Positions 1-6,646 are shown, counted from the stretch's first letter. The stretch: 7,000 bases of DNA from CAYRNC01 sp964425645 (GCA_964425645.1 CAYRNC010000093.1:1-7000); one strand, 5' to 3'. Numbers and translations are program-made. The notes: generated by a model from the letters alone, not told the origin.

Positions 1-55
1 CTCTACATATTACCGTCAACTTTATCGCCAATTTATGAAAATTATAAACATTATG

Positions 56-84
56 TTGACACCTTAAAAGTTCGGGTATAATAT
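56..84 (+). promoter_or_regulatory. Sigma-A-type promoter of the feoAB operon
   Basis: A perfect -35 hexamer TTGACA lies at 56-61. The -10 can be read as TAATAT at 79-84 (17-bp spacer) or as the overlapping TATAAT at 77-82 (15-bp spacer). Transcription would then start at about 90, giving a 5' leader of about 90 nt before feoA. The leader shows no obvious riboswitch fold. Seen directly; promoter function is inferred. Confidence 0.7.
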
Positions 85-86
85 TA

Positions 87-100
87 TTAGCATATGCTAA
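87..100. promoter_or_regulatory. 14-bp perfect palindrome, likely repressor operator
   Basis: TTAGCATATGCTAA is a perfect inverted repeat with no spacer. It sits 2-4 bp after the -10 and covers the expected transcription start, the classic position for a repressor site. The TTAG...CTAA ends resemble the half-sites bound by metal-dependent DtxR/IdeR/MntR-family repressors, and the downstream genes import ferrous iron. The regulator's identity is inferred and a Fur-type protein is not excluded. Confidence 0.5.
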
Positions 101-181
101 CAAGCTTTTAACAGATCAATTCAACGGCCGTGTATACTGCTTTACAATCAATACTATATCATAACAAACGAGGTACTAACG

Positions 182-547
182 ATGGCACGTTTTAAATACA
201 GACAAAACAGAAAACACCGCGGACAATGCGCCAGAAACTGCTGCGGCTGCAGAAGGTCCGGACCCCTCTCGCTGGATCATCTAAGACCCGGTGAAACAGG
301 GGTAATTTGCTCCTTAGGCTGTGAAGGTGGCCTGAGAAGACGCCTTTTAGACATGGGGCTGACCCCGAATACCCCTGTCATGGTTCGAAAGGTGGCCCCC
401 TTTGGGGATCCCATCGAACTATGCCTTAGGAACTATGAACTGTCCATCCGAAAGGAGGATGCCAAACTGATTCAGGTTAAAGACGCAAAGGAGGACAATC
501 CGGCAGATGAAAAAGCGGAGTCCTCCGAGGCAGGGACAGTTGAATGA
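182..547 (+). CDS. feoA: FeoA-family protein with Cys-rich N-terminal extension
   Basis: Small cytoplasmic partner of the ferrous iron transporter FeoB. FeoA proteins have an SH3-like fold and are thought to bind FeoB and help its assembly or activity. The FeoA domain spans about residues 28-99, with the family pattern GLRRRLLDMGLTPNT (50-64), then PFGDPIEL and a final YELSIRKEDAKLI. The protein has 121 residues against the usual 75-85. The extra length is a basic N-terminus with four cysteines in eight residues (C16, C20, C21, C23) and an acidic, Ala/Glu-rich tail after residue 100. The ATG is preceded by GAGGT at 170-174 with 7-nt spacing, which fixes this start. Its TGA overlaps the feoB ATG (ATGA), so the two are translationally coupled. 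The family call is firm. The role of the extension is unknown, though metal or Fe-S binding is possible. Confidence 0.93.
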   Translation: MARFKYRQNRKHRGQCARNCCGCRRSGPLSLDHLRPGETGVICSLGCEGGLRRRLLDMGLTPNTPVMVRKVAPFGDPIELCLRNYELSIRKEDAKLIQVKDAKEDNPADEKAESSEAGTVE

Positions 548-2559
548 AGCAGAGCATAGCCCTCGTAGGCAATCCAAATAGCGGAAAAACCACACTTTTT
601 AACCAATTGACAGGCAGCAATCAGAAGGTTGGCAATCTTCCGGGGGTCACTATTGAAAGTAAGGATGGTCCCATTAAGGGGCATAAAGGAGTAAGGGTGG
701 TAGACCTTCCCGGCATATACTCCCTGGCTCCTTACAGCGCTGAAGAGGTTGTTGCAAGGGATTACATAATACAGCAAAAACCGGATGCAATAATCAATAT
801 TGTCGATGCTACGAATATAGAAAGAAGCCTGTATCTTAGCCTGCAGCTTCTTGAACTTGAAACACCCATGGTTATCGCCCTTAATATGATGGATGAAATT
901 CGTAACAGCGGCATATTTATCAATATTCGAAAATTGAGCGATGCTTTAAGCATACCGGTCATTCCGATATCAGCGAGCAAGAACGAAGGCGTCCATGAAC
1001 TGATACACAGCACAATAGAAGTTGCGGAAAAACATTTACTGCCGAAGAAAATTGATTTCTGCTCCGGTCCGGTTCATAATGCTATCCATTCTATTTCACA
1101 TCTAATCGAAGATGCGGCGAAGGAGGCGGGATTGCCTCTTCGATACGCCGCCACAAAATCCGTAGAAGGCGACGAACTTGTGATGAGTCGGCTAAACCTC
1201 CATGAACCCGACGAAGAAATAATAAAGCATATCGTCGGGGATATGGAATTCCATTTAGGAACGGACAATGAAGCGGCGATGGCGGATATGCGCTATACCT
1301 TCATTGAGGGACTCTGCCGCGAAGTTGTAACGAGGACCGGAGAAACAAAAGAACACCAAAGATCCGTCAATATCGACGAAATTCTTACGCATAAATATTT
1401 GGCATTGCCCATCTTCCTTGGAATAATGCTCTTTATTTTCTGGCTAACTTTCGGCGCATTGGGCACAGGATTGAGCGACTTGCTAGGCGCCGGCATCGAC
1501 CATCTGTCGGATATCACAGACTCAGCGCTGAGCCGAACAAATATAAACCCCGCACTTCACTCTCTCATTATAGACGGAATCTTTGTGGGAGTGGGAAGTG
1601 TCATGTCCTTTCTGCCTATCATAACTATTTTGTTCTTCCTGCTTTCAATAATGGAAGACAGCGGTTACATACCGCGAGTTGCCTTCTTCATGGACAAGCT
1701 TCTCAGAAACTTAGGGCTTTCAGGCCGTTCAATCGTCCCTTTGTTGTTGGGGTTCGGATGCTCTGTGCCGGCTATTATGGCCACAAGAACGCTGCCAAGT
1801 AAAAGAGACCGGATTATGACTATAATATTGGTGCCTTTTATGTCCTGCAGCGCTAAACTGCCCATTTACGCCATGTTTACAGCGGCATTCTTTAAGGAAT
1901 ATAAGGCCCTTGTGATGTTCTCCCTTTACATAACGGGCATTATTGTAGCCGTTATTTCTTCACTGCTTTTAAAAAGCACTATTTTCAGCGGGAAACCCGT
2001 ACCTTTTGTGATGGTGCTGCCAAACTACCGCATGCCTATCCTTAAAAGCGTATGGCTTCGCATGTGGGAAAATATCATCGGATTTATCCGCAGGGCCTTT
2101 ACAATCATCTTTATCGCCACCATAATAATCTGGCTGCTTCAAAGCTTTGATGCAGGTCTCAATATGGTGGAAAGCAGCGATCAAAGCATGTTGGCAAGGC
2201 TCGGCATTCTTGCAGTTCCGGTATTCGCACCTCTCGGCATGGGGGATTGGCGCGTCGCTACGGCTCTGGTAACGGGACTTACCGCCAAGGAGGCCGTAGT
2301 AAGCACATTTGCTATTTTGCTCGGAGCCACGGACACCGCTTCCCTTTCAACCATGCTGTCAACCGTATTTACTCCCCTTACAGCTTACACCTTCCTTATA
2401 TTCAGCCTGCTTTACATGCCCTGCGTAGCGGCTTTGGCAGCTACAAGAAAGGAAGTGGGCAGCATATGGGGAGCGCTTTCAATTGCCGCATTTCAAACCG
2501 GTGCAGCCTGGATAATAGCTTTTCTCGTCTATCGGGCAGGAAGCCTGTTCTTCGGCTAG
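544..2559 (+). CDS. feoB: Ferrous iron transport protein B (FeoB)
   Basis: Inner-membrane Fe(II) importer with an N-terminal GTPase. The 671-residue length is typical of Firmicutes FeoB; E. coli FeoB is about 100 residues longer. G motifs are complete: G1 GNPNSGKT (9-16), G2 VGNLPGVTIE with T36, G3 DLPG (54-57), G4 NMMD (114-117), G5 ISAS (142-145). A helical GDI-like region and linker follow to about 280. The membrane part has roughly eight helices, including about 285-306, 340-368, 455-476 and 515-535. It carries the two Gate motifs, FGCSVPAIMATRTL (404-417) and SCSAKLPIY (434-442), and a late YMPC motif. The three conserved cysteines are C406, C435 and C627. GDWRVATALVTGLTAKE precedes the last helices. 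The start overlaps the feoA stop, with a weak AGGGA at 532-536. No feoC follows. G2 has Leu at residue 32, where Trp or Tyr is commoner. Confidence 0.97.
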   Translation: MKQSIALVGNPNSGKTTLFNQLTGSNQKVGNLPGVTIESKDGPIKGHKGVRVVDLPGIYSLAPYSAEEVVARDYIIQQKPDAIINIVDATNIERSLYLSLQLLELETPMVIALNMMDEIRNSGIFINIRKLSDALSIPVIPISASKNEGVHELIHSTIEVAEKHLLPKKIDFCSGPVHNAIHSISHLIEDAAKEAGLPLRYAATKSVEGDELVMSRLNLHEPDEEIIKHIVGDMEFHLGTDNEAAMADMRYTFIEGLCREVVTRTGETKEHQRSVNIDEILTHKYLALPIFLGIMLFIFWLTFGALGTGLSDLLGAGIDHLSDITDSALSRTNINPALHSLIIDGIFVGVGSVMSFLPIITILFFLLSIMEDSGYIPRVAFFMDKLLRNLGLSGRSIVPLLLGFGCSVPAIMATRTLPSKRDRIMTIILVPFMSCSAKLPIYAMFTAAFFKEYKALVMFSLYITGIIVAVISSLLLKSTIFSGKPVPFVMVLPNYRMPILKSVWLRMWENIIGFIRRAFTIIFIATIIIWLLQSFDAGLNMVESSDQSMLARLGILAVPVFAPLGMGDWRVATALVTGLTAKEAVVSTFAILLGATDTASLSTMLSTVFTPLTAYTFLIFSLLYMPCVAALAATRKEVGSIWGALSIAAFQTGAAWIIAFLVYRAGSLFFG

Positions 2560-3482
2560 ATACGCATATCTCCTGCAGCCAGCACCGCTGCGGCGCCGCC
2601 GACCCGTATCATATCCCCTAAACGGGATATCTGCGCAAAAATCTTTGAGGGTCTGTTCATTGACTGTCCCTGCATATAGAGACAATCCATTCCGCCATCT
2701 ATAAGAGCATTTTTATAAAGATAATATGTGAGAGCCCCGTTTGCGGTCCCCGTCGCTGCCTCCTCGTCGATGCCTACCGATGGGGCAAAGTTCCTGCAGT
2801 AGGCTGTGTACGGCCCTTCTAAGCCCCTTAAAGCGACACATTCCTTTCCCAGCAGAGCCTCTCCCGGAGCAAAGGCGTGAACGCCTACCGCTTTGTAACG
2901 ATCAGACAGGGCTGTCACTTTTTTAAAATCCGGCCTCATGTTTTCCAAAACAGCCGGATTTGCCACAGGAAGCAATATATCCGGAAGCCCGGCGGATATG
3001 ACTTCAGGGTTCAGCACCCATTCATCATCGATTACCGTATTTCTTTCCGATTCGGACAGACCCATTGCCTCATAAAGCTCATCTATATCCTCCTCCCTGT
3101 CTATCGACGTTATAACCCTGGGCGGAGCCATATCCATAACCACCAAATCCTTCTTAACGCTGACCCCTATATCACCTGCCAAGGTCTTTGTACGGTAATC
3201 AGATCCAGCTGACACCAGACCTTCTTCCATAAGGGCAAAATAGGAGGCTATTGTTGCATGTCCGCAAAGTTCCACTTCCTTTGCCGGAGTAAAATAGCGA
3301 ATCTCAAAGCTGCCTTCGCTTTCACGCCTGATAAAAGCGGTCTCGGAATAACGCAGTTCCATAGCCGCTTTTCTCATCAATTCTTCGGAAGGAAACTTCG
3401 ATCCTTCCGGAAGAATCACAACACCGGCTGCGTTACCTCCGAAAACATTACTTGTAAAGGCATCGATAATATAAAACCTCAT
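2556..3482 (-). CDS. PhzF-family isomerase/epimerase-like protein
   Basis: Cytoplasmic enzyme of the PhzF/YddE family, related to the diaminopimelate epimerase fold. In phenazine producers PhzF isomerises dihydro-3-hydroxyanthranilate, but most family members have unknown substrates and no phenazine genes are visible here. With the start chosen the protein has 308 residues. It shows an N-terminal IDAFTSNVFGGNAAGVV (6-22), YSETAF with the presumed catalytic Glu47, FTPAKEVELCGHATIA (64-79), and a second-half repeat of the fold with DEEAATGTANGA (239-250). An in-frame TTG at 3515 would add 11 residues, but the ATG at 3482 is preferred because the family begins just before the YxxDAFT strand. This ATG lies 1 nt after the stop of the upstream SLH gene and has no strong ribosome binding site of its own, so translation is probably coupled. 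Its stop shares CTAG with the feoB stop. Family is sure; reaction is not. Confidence 0.9.
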   Translation of the reverse strand: MRFYIIDAFTSNVFGGNAAGVVILPEGSKFPSEELMRKAAMELRYSETAFIRRESEGSFEIRYFTPAKEVELCGHATIASYFALMEEGLVSAGSDYRTKTLAGDIGVSVKKDLVVMDMAPPRVITSIDREEDIDELYEAMGLSESERNTVIDDEWVLNPEVISAGLPDILLPVANPAVLENMRPDFKKVTALSDRYKAVGVHAFAPGEALLGKECVALRGLEGPYTAYCRNFAPSVGIDEEAATGTANGALTYYLYKNALIDGGMDCLYMQGQSMNRPSKIFAQISRLGDMIRVGGAAAVLAAGDMRI

Positions 3483-3483
3483 A

Positions 3484-4650
3484 TCAATCAGACACTTCTT
3501 TCGCCACCACCGCAACCTCCACCACTTTGGGATTCTTGCCGGTTACAGAGTAAAGCCTTACGTAGCAGCCTTCTTTAATATCCCTTACCGTTCCTCCTTC
3601 ATAGCTGTCAATAACACCTTTATCATATGTGGCCACATAAATGCTCGCATCGTCAAGAATGCTTTTTTCCACTGCCGCTCCGCCTACAGTCACCCTTACC
3701 ACTGAATTCTTAACAGATGCAACCTTTGCCCAGGAACCCGCTGTAAAATCCTCATAGCCCGAAGGCTGACCTATGGCGGCGAAGCCGTTCGATGAACCAT
3801 CAAGATCCCGCACAATGCCATTTTGTATCTTTAACCCGTATAAATTGCCTTTTTGCAGGTTTTCCGACAGCCCCTCCATATCATTTTTAAAGTTTTTTAC
3901 CGTGTTCAGAAACAAAGCATCTTTTCCAAACAAAAATTCCAGTTGCTTTACTACATCACCGTCTTCATTGAGAGCGCTTGCAGCATCCAGAATCATACCG
4001 TAAGCCCTTCCGCTATATGCTGCCAAGGGACCAGCAAGTTCGCTGTAATCGGTTCCCGGAATCTTTGATTCCTCTTCCCCGGGTTTCTCCGAAACTGCAT
4101 AAATCATCATGGCTACATGCCCTCTTAACGCCTGATCTTCCCCAAAATAGGAAAAGTCTTTGAACATGCCCAGCTCTTTGGCCTTAGAAACATAATTATC
4201 GGGCCATGTCCCTTCAAGTTCATCCGGATAAAATCCCAAAGAACATACCAGCATCTTGGCCATTTCATTATAGCTTACTTTGTTTGCCGGCCGAAAGCTG
4301 CCATCCGGGTATCCTGCAATTATTCCCTTGCTGTGCGCATAGTTAATATACTCTGCCGCCCAGTCATACCCGGCTGTATCCAAAAACCCGCTGTCGGAAG
4401 CTTTGATCAGGTCCTCTTCGCTTGGCATAATGCTTTTAACCGCCAATATACAGGCTTCTGCCCGGCTTATGGTGTTTTGGGGTTTGTAGGTACCGTCCGG
4501 ATAACCTATGACGATTTCCTTGTCTATAAGATATGATACCGCCGCTTCGCATTTCATTCCGGAAATATCTTTTGGTATTCCGGCGCCGAACGCCAATCCC
4601 GGTGAAAGCATAAGCGCCAACGTCAATATGAATGCCGTTATTTTTTTCAT
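3484..4650 (-). CDS. Secreted SLH-domain surface protein
   Basis: Exported protein held on the cell wall by S-layer homology repeats, which bind secondary cell-wall polymers. A typical signal peptide covers residues 1-23: a Lys-rich start, a hydrophobic core, and likely cleavage after AFGA. Three SLH repeats follow. The first is about 27-72, with GYPDGTYKP. The second is about 88-133, with GYPDGSFRP. The third, about 149-187, is diverged but keeps AKELGMF and ALRGHVAMMIY. The remaining 200 residues are unrecognised. They contain a helical stretch (about 200-260) and then a Gly/Val-rich, probably beta-strand tail ending KVVEVAVVAKEVSD. The length is 388 residues. GGGGGAG at 4659-4665, 8 nt before the ATG, supports the start. 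The gene leads a two-gene minus-strand operon with the PhzF-like gene. Surface anchoring is well supported; the function of the C-terminal half is unknown. Confidence 0.92.
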   Translation of the reverse strand: MKKITAFILTLALMLSPGLAFGAGIPKDISGMKCEAAVSYLIDKEIVIGYPDGTYKPQNTISRAEACILAVKSIMPSEEDLIKASDSGFLDTAGYDWAAEYINYAHSKGIIAGYPDGSFRPANKVSYNEMAKMLVCSLGFYPDELEGTWPDNYVSKAKELGMFKDFSYFGEDQALRGHVAMMIYAVSEKPGEEESKIPGTDYSELAGPLAAYSGRAYGMILDAASALNEDGDVVKQLEFLFGKDALFLNTVKNFKNDMEGLSENLQKGNLYGLKIQNGIVRDLDGSSNGFAAIGQPSGYEDFTAGSWAKVASVKNSVVRVTVGGAAVEKSILDDASIYVATYDKGVIDSYEGGTVRDIKEGCYVRLYSVTGKNPKVVEVAVVAKEVSD

Positions 4651-4702
4651 CTATGTTTCTCCCCCTTTTTGAATAATAATAAGGCGACTCCAACATATTC
4701 AT

Positions 4703-4730
4703 ATTATCACAATTGCTTCGGTTGTTGCAA
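4703..4730 (-). promoter_or_regulatory. Probable promoter of the SLH-phzF operon
   Basis: Read on the minus strand, TTGCAA (4725-4730) and GATAAT (4703-4708) are separated by 16 bp. The -10 is preceded by TGT, an extended -10 element. Transcription would start near 4696, about 45 nt before the SLH gene. It is divergent from the T-box promoter, with the two -35 boxes about 53 bp apart. Function is inferred. Confidence 0.5.
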
Positions 4731-4783
4731 TGAGGCCGAAAAACTGACACAGAAATGTAAAAAAGAAATTTTTAAAGAACCGA

Positions 4784-4812
4784 TTGACAATTCATTTTTG
4801 TGAGGGTATGAT
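4784..4812 (+). promoter_or_regulatory. Sigma-A-type promoter of the T-box/trpB2 transcript
   Basis: TTGACA at 4784-4789 and TATGAT at 4807-4812 are separated by an ideal 17-bp spacer. The predicted start near 4819 falls just before the first T-box Stem I bases, which fits a leader transcribed from here. Confidence 0.75.
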
Positions 4813-4818
4813 ATTTTC

Positions 4819-5091
4819 AACAGCAAAACCGATGAGCAAGAAAAGTAACCAGGAAAACAGATTCCACAGAGAGCCGCAAAAGGTGAGACAGCGGCGGAGA
4901 GGTACCGGGCGAATGGCCTTGCGAGGGCAGATGCAAAATGCTAATGCAAAGTAGTGTCTGACGGGAACTTCACTCGTTACCAAGGAAGCGTACATGATGG
5001 TGTGCGGCGAAAGTGGGCTTACAGCCAACCGGGGTGGTACCGCAGGAGATATAACTCTTGTCCCTATTAAAATAGAGACAGGAGTTTTTTT
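4819..5091 (+). promoter_or_regulatory. T-box riboswitch (tRNA-sensing leader), probable Trp specifier
   Basis: This leader senses uncharged tRNA and controls transcription read-through into trpB2. In Stem I, GCAAG (4836-4840) pairs with CTTGC (4918-4922) below the specifier loop. CCAGG (4849-4853) pairs with CCGGG (4905-4909) above it, with one mismatch. The loop holds AAAAGTAA on the 5' side and CGAATGGC on the 3' side, placing TGG (Trp) at 4914-4916 after the usual GAA. Further up are AGAGA (4868-4872) and GGTG (4882-4885), within a hairpin closed by GCCGC/GCGGC. The T-box core is GGGTGGTACCGC (5032-5043). The antiterminator forms from 5031-5034 with 5062-5065 and from 5042-5048 with 5055-5061, bulging out TGGTACC (5035-5041), which binds the tRNA acceptor end. 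Class call is firm. The Trp assignment fits the downstream gene, but a one-base shift would read GGC. Confidence 0.93.
5054..5091 (+). terminator. T-box intrinsic terminator
   Basis: ACTCTTGTCCCTATT (5054-5068) pairs with AATAGAGACAGGAGT (5071-5085), with one G-U wobble and one C-A mismatch, followed by seven T (5085-5091). The 5' strand is shared with the antiterminator (5055-5065), so the two structures exclude each other, as expected for a transcriptional T-box. Confidence 0.93.
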
Positions 5092-5140
5092 ATTTCGCAG
5101 GAGTCCCAATGCACGATTTCAAATGAAAGGAGAAACAAAA

Positions 5141-6508
5141 ATGTCAAACTATGTACCCTACAAAACCTACCTGACAGAACAGGAGATGCCAAAACAATGG
5201 TATAACATCAGAGCCGACATGAAAAAGCAGCATGATCCCTACAGAAATCCCGGGACCCTTGAGCCTATGAAAGCTCACGACCTTTACCCGATTTTCGTAA
5301 AAACTCTGGCTGACTTTGAAATGGACGAAACAACAAGATATATCGATATCCCAGATGAGGTGAGGGACTATTACAGAACCTTCAGGCCCTCACCCTTGAT
5401 CCGAGCCTATAATCTTGAAAAAGCGCTGGATACACCAGCAAGGCTCTATTTTAAATTTGAAGGAAACAACACCTCAGGAAGTCACAAATTAAATGCTGCC
5501 GTTCCCATGGCCTATTATGCTAAAAAGCAGGGTTTAACAAGCCTTACAACAGAAACGGGAGCAGGACAGTGGGGAACTGCTCTTTCAATGGCCTGTGCCT
5601 ATTTCGGCCTTGACCTCACAGTCTATATGGTCAAGGTATCCTTCGAGCAGAAACCTTTCCGCAAGGCGGTTATGGAGACATTTGAAGCCGGAATCGTTCC
5701 CAGTCCTTCAAACACCACAAAAATAGGCAGAAAAATACTTGCAGATAATCCCGGCACCGGCGGAAGTCTTGGCTGCGCTATATCCGAAGCCATTGAGGTA
5801 TCTATGGAAAACGAGAACCGCCGTTACGCCCTGGGATCCGTACTGAATCAAGTCCTGCTGTTCCAATCTGTCGTCGGAATTGAAAGCAAGCTTGCCATGG
5901 AAAAATTAGACGAATACCCGGACATAATAATAGGGTGTGCCGGAGGAGGCTCAAATTTGGGAGGCCTTATGTCACCCTTTATGCAAGACAGACTGGCCGG
6001 GAAAAATAATTCTCGCTTTATTGCAGTGGAACCCGCCTCTTGTCCATCCTTGACACGAGGGAAATATGCATACGATTTCTGCGATACCGGCAAGATCACA
6101 CCTTTGGCCAAAATGTATACCCTGGGAAGCAATTTCATTCCGTCGCCCGACCATGCGGGAGGGCTGCGCTATCACGGTATGGCACCGATAATTTCAAAGC
6201 TCTACCATGACGGATATATGGAAGCTGCATCGGTACTCCAAACAAAAGTATTCGATGCAGCCGTCTTATTTGCAAAAAAAGAAGGGATACTGCCGGCCCC
6301 CGAATCGGCCCATGCCATTTATACGGCAATACAAGAGGCAAACAGATGCAAAGAGGAAGGGACAGCCAAATCAATACTCGTAGGGCTTTCGGGAACAGGC
6401 TATTTCGACATGCATGCCTTTACACAATATAATGAAGGTACGATGGGCGATTATGTACCTACGGACGAAGAACTTCAAAAGAGCCAAAGGGAACTGCCTT
6501 CCGTTTAG
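5141..6508 (+). CDS. trpB2: TrpB2-type tryptophan synthase beta-like PLP enzyme
   Basis: Cytoplasmic pyridoxal-phosphate enzyme of the TrpB2 class (TIGR01415-type TrpB-like proteins), which can join indole and a serine-type donor to make L-tryptophan. Visible motifs are GNNTSGSHKLNAA with PLP lysine K116, TETGAGQWG (137-145) with the presumed catalytic Glu138, and the phosphate-binding GGGSN (268-272). QWG in place of the QHG of classical TrpB1, together with an N-terminal extension ahead of the fold, marks the TrpB2 class. At 455 residues it matches that class. The start at 5141 has AAAGGAG (5126-5132) at 8-nt spacing; the reading frame stays open upstream to 4994, but that part is the T-box leader. 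It has its own promoter and T-box and a strong terminator after it, so it is a single-gene unit with no trpA nearby. Indole salvage is therefore plausible but inferred. Confidence 0.95.
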   Translation: MSNYVPYKTYLTEQEMPKQWYNIRADMKKQHDPYRNPGTLEPMKAHDLYPIFVKTLADFEMDETTRYIDIPDEVRDYYRTFRPSPLIRAYNLEKALDTPARLYFKFEGNNTSGSHKLNAAVPMAYYAKKQGLTSLTTETGAGQWGTALSMACAYFGLDLTVYMVKVSFEQKPFRKAVMETFEAGIVPSPSNTTKIGRKILADNPGTGGSLGCAISEAIEVSMENENRRYALGSVLNQVLLFQSVVGIESKLAMEKLDEYPDIIIGCAGGGSNLGGLMSPFMQDRLAGKNNSRFIAVEPASCPSLTRGKYAYDFCDTGKITPLAKMYTLGSNFIPSPDHAGGLRYHGMAPIISKLYHDGYMEAASVLQTKVFDAAVLFAKKEGILPAPESAHAIYTAIQEANRCKEEGTAKSILVGLSGTGYFDMHAFTQYNEGTMGDYVPTDEELQKSQRELPSV

Positions 6509-6592
6509 TCTTAGAAAAAGAGGCCGTGTTAAAAGGCGGGAAGTCATAAAGACAACTTGTGAACCCACCCACCGGTAAACTGAATGCGGGAT
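6509..6592 (+). other. Non-coding stretch after trpB2 with possible alternative RNA pairings
   Basis: No credible gene is present. The run CCCACCCACC (6564-6573) could pair upstream with GGCGGG (about 6535-6540), enclosing a small GTC-ATAAA-GAC hairpin, or downstream with GCGGG (6586-6590). These pairings exclude each other. Together with the strong hairpin that follows, this could be a 3' UTR structure or a small RNA. I do not recognise a known RNA family, so the assignment is weak. Confidence 0.25.
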
Positions 6593-6642
6593 ATACAAGA
6601 TAGGCTGGATTCCCATGAATCCCGCCTATCTTGTATGCTTTT
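6593..6642 (+). terminator. Strong intrinsic terminator of trpB2
   Basis: ATACAAGATAGGC (6593-6605) pairs perfectly with GCCTATCTTGTAT (6624-6636). After one T/C mismatch, GGATTC pairs with GAATCC around a CCAT loop, giving about 19 paired bases. TTTT (6639-6642) follows on the plus strand. The short T-run is modest for so strong a stem. The minus strand has no T-run after the hairpin, so it would be at best a weak stop for the converging gene. Confidence 0.8.
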
Positions 6643-6646
6643 ATGG

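Noticed and set aside
101..181. Possible riboswitch in the feoA leader
   Set aside because: The leader is short and A/T-rich, with no conserved stem or terminator-like hairpin visible.
2540..2620. Terminator between feoB and the PhzF-like gene
   Set aside because: The genes overlap at CTAG, and no GC-rich hairpin with a T-run was found on either strand here.
2247..2621. 124-codon plus-strand reading frame inside the end of feoB
   Set aside because: It overlaps feoB in another frame, resembles no protein family, and has the composition of a shadow frame.
3483..3515. TTG start at 3515 for the PhzF-like gene
   Set aside because: The family begins at the strand starting near the ATG at 3482, and GGAGG lies directly against the TTG with no usable spacing.
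3853..4163. Plus-strand reading frames opposite the SLH gene
   Set aside because: They lie antisense to a well-supported gene, have no ribosome binding sites, and resemble nothing known.
4436..4750. 104-codon minus-strand frame overlapping the SLH gene start
   Set aside because: It crosses the SLH promoter and signal peptide in another frame and is not protein-like.
4792..5109. Minus-strand frame across the T-box leader
   Set aside because: The region is explained by the conserved T-box RNA on the plus strand; the open frame is incidental.
4994..5140. Longer trpB2 beginning at an ATG at 4994
   Set aside because: This stretch contains the T-box core, antiterminator and terminator, and the ATG at 5141 has a well-placed AAAGGAG and gives the expected family length.
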